DNA of 64,000 nucleotides from positions 65,461 to 129,460 of the forward strand of contig JAZBOL010000142.1 in the NCBI GenBank assembly GCA_036351115.1, given 5' to 3'. The first letter of the stretch is position 1, and each line of letters begins with the position of its first letter. Shown here one piece after another: positions 28,347-36,050 of the stretch. The position numbers were made by a program, and so were the translations under genes. Source of the stretch: Marinihelvus sp036351115 (GTDB lineage: Bacteria > Pseudomonadota > Gammaproteobacteria > Xanthomonadales > SZUA-36). Below the pieces are notes generated by a model, which worked only from the letters and a program-made list of their open reading frames with translations, had not been told where the DNA came from and did no database searches.

Positions 28347-29542
28347 CCGGCGCCGCGGCTGGTGGACAGGGCGATGCTCGCCTTGGCGAGCAGGGAAAAT
28401 ACGAGGGCGACCACCGACCAGATACCGAGCGCGACGATCAGCTCGATGCTGGTCGGGGCGTACTCGAACACTTCACCCAGGGGCGTCGGGATGAAACCGG
28501 GCACGACAAATCCCATGCCTTTCTCGAGCCAGATACCGATGAAGGCGAGCCCGCAGGCTACGTTCAACAGGGCCGGGCGACGCCGGAGCGGGTGCACGGA
28601 CAGGATCACCACCGCCACGAGGTTCATGGCCAGGGCGGTCCAGATGGCCGGTCGCAACGCGTCGAGCCCCTCGAGTCCGAAATACAGGTACCGGATCGAG
28701 GCGGCGTGCGACGATTCGTTGTAGAAATCCGTGAACAGCTCCACGGCGACGAAAAACAGGCTGATCTGCAGCGCCACGGCCATGATCAGGGACAGGGTCT
28801 CGATGATGCTCGTCGGCACCGGGTAGCGTGTCACGCGCTTGAGCACCTGCAGCAGCAGGATGATCAGGGCCGGCCCCGACACGAAGGCGGTGGCGATGAA
28901 TCGGGGCCCGAGCAGCGCAATGTTCCAGAAGGGCCGGGCGGTGTTGGCGGAAAACAGAAAGGCGGTCACGGTGTGAATGGAGATGGCCCAGAACATGGCG
29001 AGCACCACCCAGGGAAAGTAGGCCCGCAGGTTCGGGGTTCGACCCCGGTAGTGGCAGAAGTGCACGTAAAACGGAATGGCCAGGTTGAGCAGCAGGTAGC
29101 CATTGAGCACAACCACGTCCCACGCCAGCAGGGAGGCGGGAAAATTGAATCGCCCGATGCCCGGGATCATGTGCAGCAGTCGGTCCGGGCGCCCCAGGTC
29201 GACGATGACGAAGAGCATGGCGCCGATCACGGCGGCCACGGCCAGGCCTTCGCCGATGAGCACCACGGATTTGATGTCTTCGCGATGAAACACGTAAGCG
29301 GGAATCACGAGCAGCACGGCAGCGGCCGCGATCCCGACCAGGAACGCGAAGTTCGCAATGTAAAAGCCCCAGGACACCTGGTCGCTCATGCCCGTGACCA
29401 CGAGGCCATCTCGCCATTGCAGCCCGTAAGCCGCGGCGCCTGCGGCGATCAGTGCCGTCAGCAGGACCAGCCAGCCCCACCAGCGCCGATCGCCGCTGAA
29501 CATGGCGCGGAGGCCGTCGAGAATGAAGTGAAGCAGGGTCAT
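28343..29542 (-). CDS. NrfD/PsrC-type quinone-interacting membrane subunit
   Basis: The 399-residue integral membrane protein has about nine to ten helices and the length of NrfD/PsrC/DsrP proteins. These anchor iron-sulphur subunits and exchange electrons with the quinone pool. It is the last gene of a three-gene unit: tetrahaem cytochrome c, TAT-exported four-cluster ferredoxin, and this subunit, with 7 bp separating it from the ferredoxin. The same subunit types occur in NrfBCD and DsrJOP. No nitrite, sulphite or molybdopterin catalytic subunit is adjacent, so the physiological substrate is open. Confidence 0.88.
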   Translation of the reverse strand: MTLLHFILDGLRAMFSGDRRWWGWLVLLTALIAAGAAAYGLQWRDGLVVTGMSDQVSWGFYIANFAFLVGIAAAAVLLVIPAYVFHREDIKSVVLIGEGLAVAAVIGAMLFVIVDLGRPDRLLHMIPGIGRFNFPASLLAWDVVVLNGYLLLNLAIPFYVHFCHYRGRTPNLRAYFPWVVLAMFWAISIHTVTAFLFSANTARPFWNIALLGPRFIATAFVSGPALIILLLQVLKRVTRYPVPTSIIETLSLIMAVALQISLFFVAVELFTDFYNESSHAASIRYLYFGLEGLDALRPAIWTALAMNLVAVVILSVHPLRRRPALLNVACGLAFIGIWLEKGMGFVVPGFIPTPLGEVFEYAPTSIELIVALGIWSVVALVFSLLAKASIALSTSRGAG

Positions 29543-29549
29543 CGTTTCA

Positions 29550-30509
29550 TCAGTCCCTGAAGTACCAGAACTTCGGTTCCGTGCCGAGTTCCTCTTTCAG
29601 GCGAAACACCGCTTTGTTCTCGAGCACGTAACGGATTTCGCTGTCCGGGTCGAGCAGGTTGCCGAAAATACGGGCACCGGTTGGGCAGGCCTCCTGGCAG
29701 GCGGGCTGACGCCCCTTTCGGGTGCGCTGGGTGCAAAAGTGGCATTTCTCCACGACGCCCTTCGGGCGGGGGCGGTTGCCCAGGTAGTTGGTTTTCGGGT
29801 TGATGTCCCCGGGCTCCAGGCGGGGGGTGGTCCAGTTGAAATGCCGCGCCCAGTAGGGACAGGCGGCCATGCAGTAGCGGCACCCGATGCACCAGTCGTA
29901 GTCGATCACGACAATGCCGTCAGGCTCCATCCAGGTCGCTTCCACCGGGCAGGCCTTCACGCAGGGCGGGTTATCACACTGCATGCACTGAACGGGAAGG
30001 TAGTAGTGGCCCTCTGCGGGAACGGTCTCGGGGTCGTAGTAGTGATCCGCCGACTCCAGGTCCCGGGTGCCGTTCGCCAGTTCGAGCACGCGAATGTACT
30101 GCAGCTGTGAGCCGCGGCCCTGGTTGTTCTCGCGAACGCAGGCGGAGACGCAGTCCCGGTAGCCCTGGCACTTGGAGATATTGAGGGCATAACCGAAGAC
30201 GACGCCGGGTTGCGCCGGCGTGTCCTCACACTGGATTTCGACGCCGTATTCGCGCTCGGTACGGCGTTCGATGCGCCGCAAGGCAGCCTGAATTTCATCG
30301 CTGGACATGCGCTGGTAGTGATCCTGGAAGAAACCGCCCAGGGCATCCTCGAAGCTGCGCCCGCCCCAGGCGGGGCCGGCGGCGCAGGCCAGTCCGCCCG
30401 CGGTCGCTGCGGCCGCCTGGCCAAGGAAGCGTCGCTTGCCCGGATCCTCCGGCCTGGGCCGGGGGGTGTCGCAATCGGGCGTGTTCGTTTTCTTCGGATC
30501 AGTGCTCAT
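29550..30509 (-). CDS. TAT-exported 4x[4Fe-4S] ferredoxin subunit (NrfC/DsrO/DmsB-like)
   Basis: The 319-residue protein has an N-terminal twin-arginine signal (GKRRFLGQAAAATAGG). Four cysteine clusters follow: CQGYRDCVSAC, CMQCDNPPCVKACP, CIGCRYCMAACP, and CHFCT with a later CQEACP. This is the DmsB/NrfC arrangement of four [4Fe-4S] centres. The protein should be folded in the cytoplasm, exported and docked on the NrfD-like subunit, relaying electrons between it and the tetrahaem cytochrome. Its start lies inside the cytochrome gene's 3' end (11-bp overlap), so the three genes are one operon. Confidence 0.92.
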   Translation of the reverse strand: MSTDPKKTNTPDCDTPRPRPEDPGKRRFLGQAAAATAGGLACAAGPAWGGRSFEDALGGFFQDHYQRMSSDEIQAALRRIERRTEREYGVEIQCEDTPAQPGVVFGYALNISKCQGYRDCVSACVRENNQGRGSQLQYIRVLELANGTRDLESADHYYDPETVPAEGHYYLPVQCMQCDNPPCVKACPVEATWMEPDGIVVIDYDWCIGCRYCMAACPYWARHFNWTTPRLEPGDINPKTNYLGNRPRPKGVVEKCHFCTQRTRKGRQPACQEACPTGARIFGNLLDPDSEIRYVLENKAVFRLKEELGTEPKFWYFRD

Positions 30510-31167
30510 GCGCTTCGTCCGGGAGGATCATGGGAGCCAATCCCTCTCGCACCGCGGGCGCCGGCTCGGGTGCGCGGGGCTTGATGGACGGGTCGTGCGG
30601 ATCGTGGCAGTGGGTGCAGTTGTAGATGACGCGTTCTTCCGGGCCCGTGTCCACGCGTTTGCCATGGGCGCCGAAGGCCCAGTCCTTCTGGGGCTGGAAG
30701 TGGCATTGCCCGCAAACCTTCCAGGCGTCGTCGAAGCCCACCGTGCGCCCATCGAGCGTGCGAAGCTGATTCCGGTCTTCCAGGTCGTGGCACTGCAGGC
30801 ACCAGAACCGGCCGTCGCCATGCGCCAGGTTGGCCGCATGGGGCGCCATGAGCTGCCGCGGTTCAGGATTCGGCGGCAGGGCGATGTGACAGTTCTTGCA
30901 GGGGTGCCAGGTAAGCTGCTTCTCCCTCGCTACGACGGAGAACGCCGGTGCGTCGGGAAATCCCTCGAACGTTTCCGGAGCGGACGGTGGGGACGGGGCG
31001 GCGGGGACATTGTCACGCAGTGCGCGGTGTCCATCGACCGGTTCCGCCAGCGGACGGTCTGGCGCCTGGGCCGTGACCTGCAAGGTCGCCAGGATGGACA
31101 GCGCCAGGACGGCAAAAACGCGTGTGCACGTGGTGGCCCATCGACGTCCCAACCCCCGCAGATGCAT
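30499..31167 (-). CDS. Periplasmic tetrahaem cytochrome c
   Basis: The 222-residue protein has an N-terminal signal segment (about 1-35) and four c-type haem motifs: CKNCH, CLQCH, CGQCH and CTHCH. Between the second and third motifs the sequence is short and His-rich elsewhere, giving potential distal ligands. It lacks an N-terminal NapC membrane anchor with nearby haems. It is therefore more like a soluble electron carrier of the NrfB or DsrJ class than a quinol dehydrogenase. It is the first gene of the cytochrome-ferredoxin-NrfD unit. The 168-bp gap to the divergent arginine deiminase gene must hold promoters for both. Confidence 0.88.
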   Translation of the reverse strand: MHLRGLGRRWATTCTRVFAVLALSILATLQVTAQAPDRPLAEPVDGHRALRDNVPAAPSPPSAPETFEGFPDAPAFSVVAREKQLTWHPCKNCHIALPPNPEPRQLMAPHAANLAHGDGRFWCLQCHDLEDRNQLRTLDGRTVGFDDAWKVCGQCHFQPQKDWAFGAHGKRVDTGPEERVIYNCTHCHDPHDPSIKPRAPEPAPAVREGLAPMILPDEAHEH

Positions 31168-31335
31168 GTCGCCTCCCGCTGGTGAATGCTGACATGGGCA
31201 GCATACGGATCCATGCCGGCGCCGCCATGACCCACATCAAGGTCAACCCGGTGTACCCTGTAGCGCGCCGCGCGTGACGCGGCACTGACCGTTCCCCGTT
31301 TCGTCGCGCCACCCGCCCAGGAGTGTCCTTTCACC

Positions 31336-32613
31336 ATGCAGCTGAACGTTTTTTCCGAGATCGGGCGCCTCGAGTGCCTCATGACCCATCGTCCCGGCCG
31401 CGAGGTGGACGACATGCCGCCGGCGCTCATGGAGCAACTGCTGTTCGATGACATCCTGCACGGGGTGACCGCGCGGAAGGAGCATGGGCTTTTTACCTCC
31501 GCCATCAAGGCTTTCGGAGCGACCAACCTGGATTTCACGGATCTGCTGGAGGCGGCCCTGGCCTGGGATCCGGAAGCCACCGGGGCCCTCCTGCAACGGA
31601 TCGCCCAGCGCGAACACCTGGCGCCTGCGCTGGTCGAACGGCTGGAAGACCTCGATCCTGCGGCCCTGTCCGACGCCCTGGTCGGGGGCATTCCCACGGC
31701 GCCGGAAGCCATGAATCTCGAGCACTTCTTCGATCTGACGCCCCTGCCGAACCTGCTCATGTCCCGTGACGCGCAGGCCGTGCTGGGCAATGGCCTGATC
31801 ATCGCGGCCATGAAAAGCCGGGCCCGGGCCCGGGAAACAACGCTCAGCGAATTCATCTTCTCAACGCACCCGGACCTGGCGCCGAACGTGCATTACCTGG
31901 ACGTCGAACGCGAGATGCAGACCCGGGGGTCCCGCTTCGGCAGCCTCACGCTCGAGGGCGGCGATGTGCTCGTGCTCAAGGAAGGCGTGGTCACGGTCGG
32001 CGTTTCCGAGCGCACCATGGAACGCTCCATCGACCTGCTCGCCGATACGCTGCGCAAGCTGGGGATTTTCAGGCACCTGATCATGGTGCGCATGCCCGTG
32101 CGGCGCTCACAGATGCACCTGGACACGATCTTCACCCGAATCTCCGAGGACGAGTGCCTCGTGTATCCGCCCATGTTCGAAGAGGGCTACGCGGAAACCC
32201 TGAGCACCGTATCCATCGACCTGGAATCCCGGTCAGCCGACCCGGGGCGCCGCCACCGTTCCTTTTTCGAAGCCTGCCGGGCCGCAGGAGTGGACCTCGA
32301 GCCCATCGCGTGCGGGGGGCGGGAGGACCACATCCGCCAGACCCGCGAACAGTGGACGGACGGCGCCAACTCCTTCGCCCTCGCGCCGGGCCTGATCCTC
32401 ATGTACCGGCGCAACGAAGCGACGCTCGAGGAACTCGACCGCCATGGCTACGGCATCGTCCGGGTCGAGGACTTCATCGATGCCCCCGACGGCACGCTCC
32501 AGTCGCACGCCAACGGCAAGCGGTTCGCCATTACCCTGCCGAGCTCGGAGCTCTCCCGGGCGCGGGGAGGTCCCCGGTGCATGACCTGTCCGCTGGTGCG
32601 CGAAGCGCTCTGA
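31336..32613 (+). CDS. arcA: Arginine deiminase
   Basis: The 425-residue protein hydrolyses L-arginine to citrulline and ammonia. Guanidino-group modifying enzyme motifs are all present: EIGRLECLMTHRPGREVD at the N-terminus, LEGGDVLVL, MHLDTIFT (catalytic His), TDGANSFALAPG, and the C-terminal nucleophile in GGPRCMTCPLVRE (Cys415). The start has AGGAG 12 bases upstream. Unlike usual arc operons there is no ornithine carbamoyltransferase, carbamate kinase or arginine/ornithine antiporter nearby. Citrulline must go elsewhere or the enzyme serves pH or nitrogen needs. The second cysteine three residues after the nucleophile is not typical of the GGPRCMSMP form I know. Confidence 0.93.
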   Translation: MQLNVFSEIGRLECLMTHRPGREVDDMPPALMEQLLFDDILHGVTARKEHGLFTSAIKAFGATNLDFTDLLEAALAWDPEATGALLQRIAQREHLAPALVERLEDLDPAALSDALVGGIPTAPEAMNLEHFFDLTPLPNLLMSRDAQAVLGNGLIIAAMKSRARARETTLSEFIFSTHPDLAPNVHYLDVEREMQTRGSRFGSLTLEGGDVLVLKEGVVTVGVSERTMERSIDLLADTLRKLGIFRHLIMVRMPVRRSQMHLDTIFTRISEDECLVYPPMFEEGYAETLSTVSIDLESRSADPGRRHRSFFEACRAAGVDLEPIACGGREDHIRQTREQWTDGANSFALAPGLILMYRRNEATLEELDRHGYGIVRVEDFIDAPDGTLQSHANGKRFAITLPSSELSRARGGPRCMTCPLVREAL

Positions 32614-32617
32614 CCGG

Positions 32618-33166
32618 TCAGCCTTTCTCCGCCAGCAGTGCCTGCACGGCCGCCTCGATGTCGGCCTTGGTGAACTGGTCGTTGGGATTGTCATTGGTCA
32701 GCCGGTAGCGCTCCTCGCCCTGACCGTCGTAGATCAGCACCACGGGGATCGCGAGCAGGTCCAGCGCCTCGAAGGACTCGGTGAGATTTTCCTGCAGGTG
32801 GTAGTTGGGGAAGTCGGCGCCGATTCGCGCGAGAAACCCGTTGGACCACTCGATGCCTTCCACATCCTTCGGGTCATCGAGATTCAGGGTCAGGAAGGAG
32901 ACGCCCCGGCCCTGGTAGCGTGCCGCCATGGCCACCATTTCCGGAAACCGCTCGATGCACGAGATGCACCAGCTGGCCCAGATGTCCACGACCAGGACGT
33001 CCGGTTGGGCGTCGGCCACCACCGCCGGCCAGTCTGCGAGGCGGATCACCTCCATGGTCGTCGTGGACTTGTCGTTGTTGGCCGGCGCGGGGAACGGCAG
33101 CGCCAGCAGCCAGGCGAGCAGGGCGACCGGCAGCGCCGGCATCCGCCGGTCAGGCGTTTTACTCAT
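32618..33166 (-). CDS. Exported TlpA/thioredoxin-like protein
   Basis: The 182-residue protein has a signal peptide (PALPVALLAWLLALPFPAPA) and a thioredoxin fold with WASWCISC as the redox active site. LNLDDP and the cis-proline AIPVVLIYD follow. The family (TlpA/ResA) reduces or isomerises periplasmic disulphides, often for cytochrome c maturation. I chose the ATG at 33166, which overlaps the upstream redoxin gene by 8 bp and is probably translated by coupling. Longer upstream frames are low-complexity and have no signal peptide at their start. It converges on arcA with only 4 bp between the stops. Confidence 0.85.
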   Translation of the reverse strand: MSKTPDRRMPALPVALLAWLLALPFPAPANNDKSTTTMEVIRLADWPAVVADAQPDVLVVDIWASWCISCIERFPEMVAMAARYQGRGVSFLTLNLDDPKDVEGIEWSNGFLARIGADFPNYHLQENLTESFEALDLLAIPVVLIYDGQGEERYRLTNDNPNDQFTKADIEAAVQALLAEKG

Positions 33167-33806
33167 ACTTGACGCTGCAGCCCTGGGCGCGGGTTTCGGC
33201 GGGGTCGACGGGTTGCCCGGCGAGGGTGGCCCGGATCGCGTTTTGCGCGTAGAACTGCGTGGGCTCACCGTTCGTGTACATGATGTCCCCGGAGCGCGTT
33301 TCACGCGCGGGCGAGTCGTGCAGCAGGCCCATGTAGGTCAGCTTGCGGTCCGCATCGAACACGAAATACTCGGGGGTCCGCGTCGCGCCCAGCGCCCGCC
33401 CCAGCTCCTGGCTCTCGTCGTACAGGTAGGTGAAGTTGTAGCCGACACGGTCGCCATGCTCGACCATCGCGGGCAGGCGGTCGTCCTCCCGGCGGTTCAC
33501 GCTGAAGCCCACGACCTGCACGCTCTGACCTTCGAAGGCATCGACGAGATCGATCAGGCCCTGGTCCATGCCACGCACCCAGGGGCAATGGTTGGCCAGG
33601 GAGACCAGCACCAGCACGTCTGCCCCGAAGTCGCCGCTGCGGTAGATCTTGCCATCCGTGGCGGGCAGATTCGTAAATCCGGGCATCGGATCGCCGATGT
33701 CCAGGATGGTGTTGTATTGCCCGGCGAGGCCCACGGTGGCTGCCAGGAGCAGGGCAGCCCCGGCAAGGGCGCGATGAAGGGAATGGGTTCGAATCAGGCG
33801 TCGCAT
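33159..33806 (-). CDS. Exported redoxin (AhpC/TSA-like) domain protein
   Basis: The 215-residue protein has a signal peptide (about 1-29) and a thioredoxin-like redoxin domain with the single-cysteine LANHCPWVRG motif. RTPEYFVFDADRKLTYMG is the typical cis-proline and strand region of NHCP-type thioredoxin-family proteins. The NHCPxV form lacks a CxxC pair, so it may act as a peroxiredoxin-like or a single-cysteine thiol protein. It ends in CSVKYE, giving a C-terminal cysteine that could be the resolving partner. It is upstream of and overlaps the TlpA-like gene, forming a two-gene redox unit about 130 bp downstream of pyrC. Confidence 0.82.
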   Translation of the reverse strand: MRRLIRTHSLHRALAGAALLLAATVGLAGQYNTILDIGDPMPGFTNLPATDGKIYRSGDFGADVLVLVSLANHCPWVRGMDQGLIDLVDAFEGQSVQVVGFSVNRREDDRLPAMVEHGDRVGYNFTYLYDESQELGRALGATRTPEYFVFDADRKLTYMGLLHDSPARETRSGDIMYTNGEPTQFYAQNAIRATLAGQPVDPAETRAQGCSVKYE

Positions 33807-33933
33807 GATCGTGACTCCGTTGGTTGCTGGTCAGTCGTATTTCGCCTCATCGCCCTCTCGCGCGTCAAGCCGCGCCCGCGCTGAACGCACCGACGCATGG
33901 CCACCGTCTTCGAGGGCTGAGTTCCAGGAGTGA

Positions 33934-35010
33934 TCACCCCACCGCAGCCGAGGATTCCCCGACAGACCCGCGGAAACGCCAGGCCAGGGACCGGCCCGCA
34001 TGGAAGGGGCGTACCGCCAGGTCTCCCTCTCCGAGGACCTCCGGTACGGTCCAGGGCGTGCGCTCCAGTAGCACCTTCCCGGGATTGGGCGGCAGGCCGT
34101 AAAACCGCGGGCCGAACTCGGAAGCGAAGCCTTCGAGCCGGTCCAGGGCGCCTTCTTCCTCGAAGGTCCGCGCATAGCTCTCCAGCGCGACCGGGGCGCT
34201 GAAGATGCCGGCGCAACCGCAGGCGCTCTCCTTGGCCTCGACGGTGTGGGGCGCCGTGTCCGTGCCAAGGAAGAATTTGGGGTTTCCACCGGTGGCCGCT
34301 GCACGGAGCGCCTGGCGATGCAGCTCACGTTTGGCCACGGGCAGGCAGTAATTGTGCGGCTGGATGCCGCCCACGAGCATGGCGTTCCGGTTGAACTCCA
34401 GGTGGTGCGCCGTGATCGTGGCAGCCACGTTGGGGCCGGCATCGATGACGAATTCCACCGCGTCCCGGGTGGTGATGTGCTCGAACACGACCTTGAGCGT
34501 GGGGAATCGTTCGAGCGTCGGTGCGAGCACCTGCTCGATGAACACGGCCTCCCGGTCGAACACGTCGATGTCGTCATGGACCACTTCCCCGTGCACCAGC
34601 AGGGGCATGCCGACCTCGGCCATGCGCCCGAGCACCTCGTCGATGCGCCGGATGTCCTGCACCCCCGCGTCGGAGTTGGTCGTCGCGCCGGCGGGATAGA
34701 GCTTGGCGGCGGTGAACACGTCCTCCTCGAAACCCTGGACCAGTTCAGCCGGGTCGATGGTTTCCGTGAGGTAGGCGGTCATGAGCGGTGTGAAACCATG
34801 CGACGCCGGTACCGCGGCCAGGATCCGGTCCCGGTAGGCGGTTGCGGCCGCGATGGTCGTGACGGGAGGCACCAGGTTCGGCATGACGATGGCGCGGGCG
34901 AACTGCGCCGACGTGTAGTGGGCCACCTGGTTCAGCATGTCGTCATCCCGGAGATGCACGTGCCAGTCGTCGGGCCGGCGGATGACGAGTCGGTCAGGGC
35001 GGTGGGTCAT
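33934..35010 (-). CDS. pyrC: Dihydroorotase
   Basis: The 358-residue protein is a type II (E. coli-like) dihydroorotase that cyclises carbamoyl-aspartate to dihydroorotate in pyrimidine synthesis. The binuclear zinc site is intact: DDWHVHLRD, carbamylated lysine in AKLYPAGATTNS, LLVHGEVV, FEHITT, and FLGTDTAPH with the catalytic aspartate. The length is slightly above the usual 345 because of a short extra C-terminus after the conserved end. The gene stands alone; its start is 56 bp from a divergent oxygenase gene. Confidence 0.95.
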   Translation of the reverse strand: MTHRPDRLVIRRPDDWHVHLRDDDMLNQVAHYTSAQFARAIVMPNLVPPVTTIAAATAYRDRILAAVPASHGFTPLMTAYLTETIDPAELVQGFEEDVFTAAKLYPAGATTNSDAGVQDIRRIDEVLGRMAEVGMPLLVHGEVVHDDIDVFDREAVFIEQVLAPTLERFPTLKVVFEHITTRDAVEFVIDAGPNVAATITAHHLEFNRNAMLVGGIQPHNYCLPVAKRELHRQALRAAATGGNPKFFLGTDTAPHTVEAKESACGCAGIFSAPVALESYARTFEEEGALDRLEGFASEFGPRFYGLPPNPGKVLLERTPWTVPEVLGEGDLAVRPFHAGRSLAWRFRGSVGESSAAVG

Positions 35011-35066
35011 GAGGATTCCTGGCTGGGTTGGTGGCGGCCGTCGGTAGCGGTGTTATGTTATCAGCC

Positions 35067-35657
35067 ATGAACAGGAATCCGTTCTTTGGCGTCTACGAAA
35101 GCGCCTTGCCCTCCGCCTTTTGTCGATCGGTGATCGAACGTTTCGACCAGGACCCCCAGGTCGGGCCCGGTCGCTACGGCAACGGAACGGTGGGTGGCGC
35201 CGTGGACACCCGGGTCAAGCAGACCACCGAGATCGATCTCGACGGAACGCACGAGGGCTGGCGGGACGAGGAGCGGGTGCTCATGGAGAGCCTGGGGGCG
35301 CACCTGAGGCGCTACATGGAAACCTGGAGCCGGGCCTTCAATTGCGACCTGATTCACGAGCCCCTGAAAATCGCCCGCTATCCCGTCGGCGGCCAGTTCG
35401 ACTGGCACTCGGACAACCTCGGCAACGGGGTCACGACGCGGGTCATCACCGCCCTGTGGTACCTCAACACGGTCGAGCAGGGCGGTGAAACGGAATACCC
35501 CTGGCAGAAGATGGCCATCAAACCCGTGGAAGGGCGGCTGTTGCTCTGTCCCGTGGGCTGGACCTACGTTCACCGGGGCGCTCCGCCGGTGTCGGGGCCG
35601 AAGTACATCGCCATCACCCAGCTCCACCAGCGCAGTTCGGAAAGGCCCCGGGGCTGA
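35067..35657 (+). CDS. 2-oxoglutarate/Fe(II)-dependent oxygenase (prolyl 4-hydroxylase type)
   Basis: The 196-residue protein shows the double-stranded beta-helix facial triad: FDWHSD (HxD), the distal His in YVHRGAPP, and a lysine/arginine co-substrate site near KYIAITQLH. This is the arrangement in the P4Hc family. LNTVEQGGETEYPW and EGRLLLCP are the usual strands between the metal residues. I chose the ATG at 35067; the frame is open upstream but a start there would fall in the pyrC promoter region. Substrate is unknown; related enzymes hydroxylate proteins or small molecules. Confidence 0.85.
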   Translation: MNRNPFFGVYESALPSAFCRSVIERFDQDPQVGPGRYGNGTVGGAVDTRVKQTTEIDLDGTHEGWRDEERVLMESLGAHLRRYMETWSRAFNCDLIHEPLKIARYPVGGQFDWHSDNLGNGVTTRVITALWYLNTVEQGGETEYPWQKMAIKPVEGRLLLCPVGWTYVHRGAPPVSGPKYIAITQLHQRSSERPRG

Positions 35658-35686
35658 GGCCCGGGCACCAGCCCTCCAGCCAGCCC

Positions 35687-35950
35687 TCAGAGCCAACCAT
35701 TCTCCCGGGCGGTGCGGAACGCTTCGATGCGGTTGGAAGCGCCCAGCTTGGTGGTTGCCTCGTTCAGGTAGTTGCGGACCGTGCCGGGAGACAGGTTGAG
35801 GGCCGCGGCGATCTCCTTGTTGCTCATGCCTTCCTCCACGAGTCTGAGGATGCGCCGGTCCCGGTCGTTCAGGGGGTCGGCGGGCAGGGCGTTGGACCGG
35901 TTCAGCTGGTTCGAGTCGAAGGGCCTTCCGTCGGCGGCGACCATTGACAT
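35687..35950 (-). CDS. Small stand-alone LuxR-type HTH regulator
   Basis: The 87-residue protein consists of a short N-terminus (1-25) and a LuxR/FixJ-type DNA-binding domain. LNDRDRRILRLVEEGMSNKEIAAALNLSPGTVRNYL is visible in two overlapping parts of the protein (residues about 28-63), with the recognition helix at SPGTVRNYLNEATTKLGA. It has no receiver or autoinducer-binding domain, so activity must be set by its level or by a partner. It is divergent from the secreted beta-helix gene (101 bp between), a likely target. Confidence 0.85.
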   Translation of the reverse strand: MSMVAADGRPFDSNQLNRSNALPADPLNDRDRRILRLVEEGMSNKEIAAALNLSPGTVRNYLNEATTKLGASNRIEAFRTARENGWL

Positions 35951-36050
35951 TTGTCACCTGATTTCGGTGCCGGCCGGTTTTCCGCTCCTTCCTCTCGCAC
36001 ACCGCGGATCACCGGGTACACTGGGCGCCGGATCCAGGGAAGCGATCTCG

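Noticed and set aside
27626..29560. Long plus-strand frame across the DsbD-like and nrfD-like genes
   Set aside because: It overlaps two convergent genes with clear domains and shows no recognisable protein features.
31336..32613. Full arginine deiminase operon
   Set aside because: No ornithine carbamoyltransferase, carbamate kinase or antiporter genes are adjacent to arcA.
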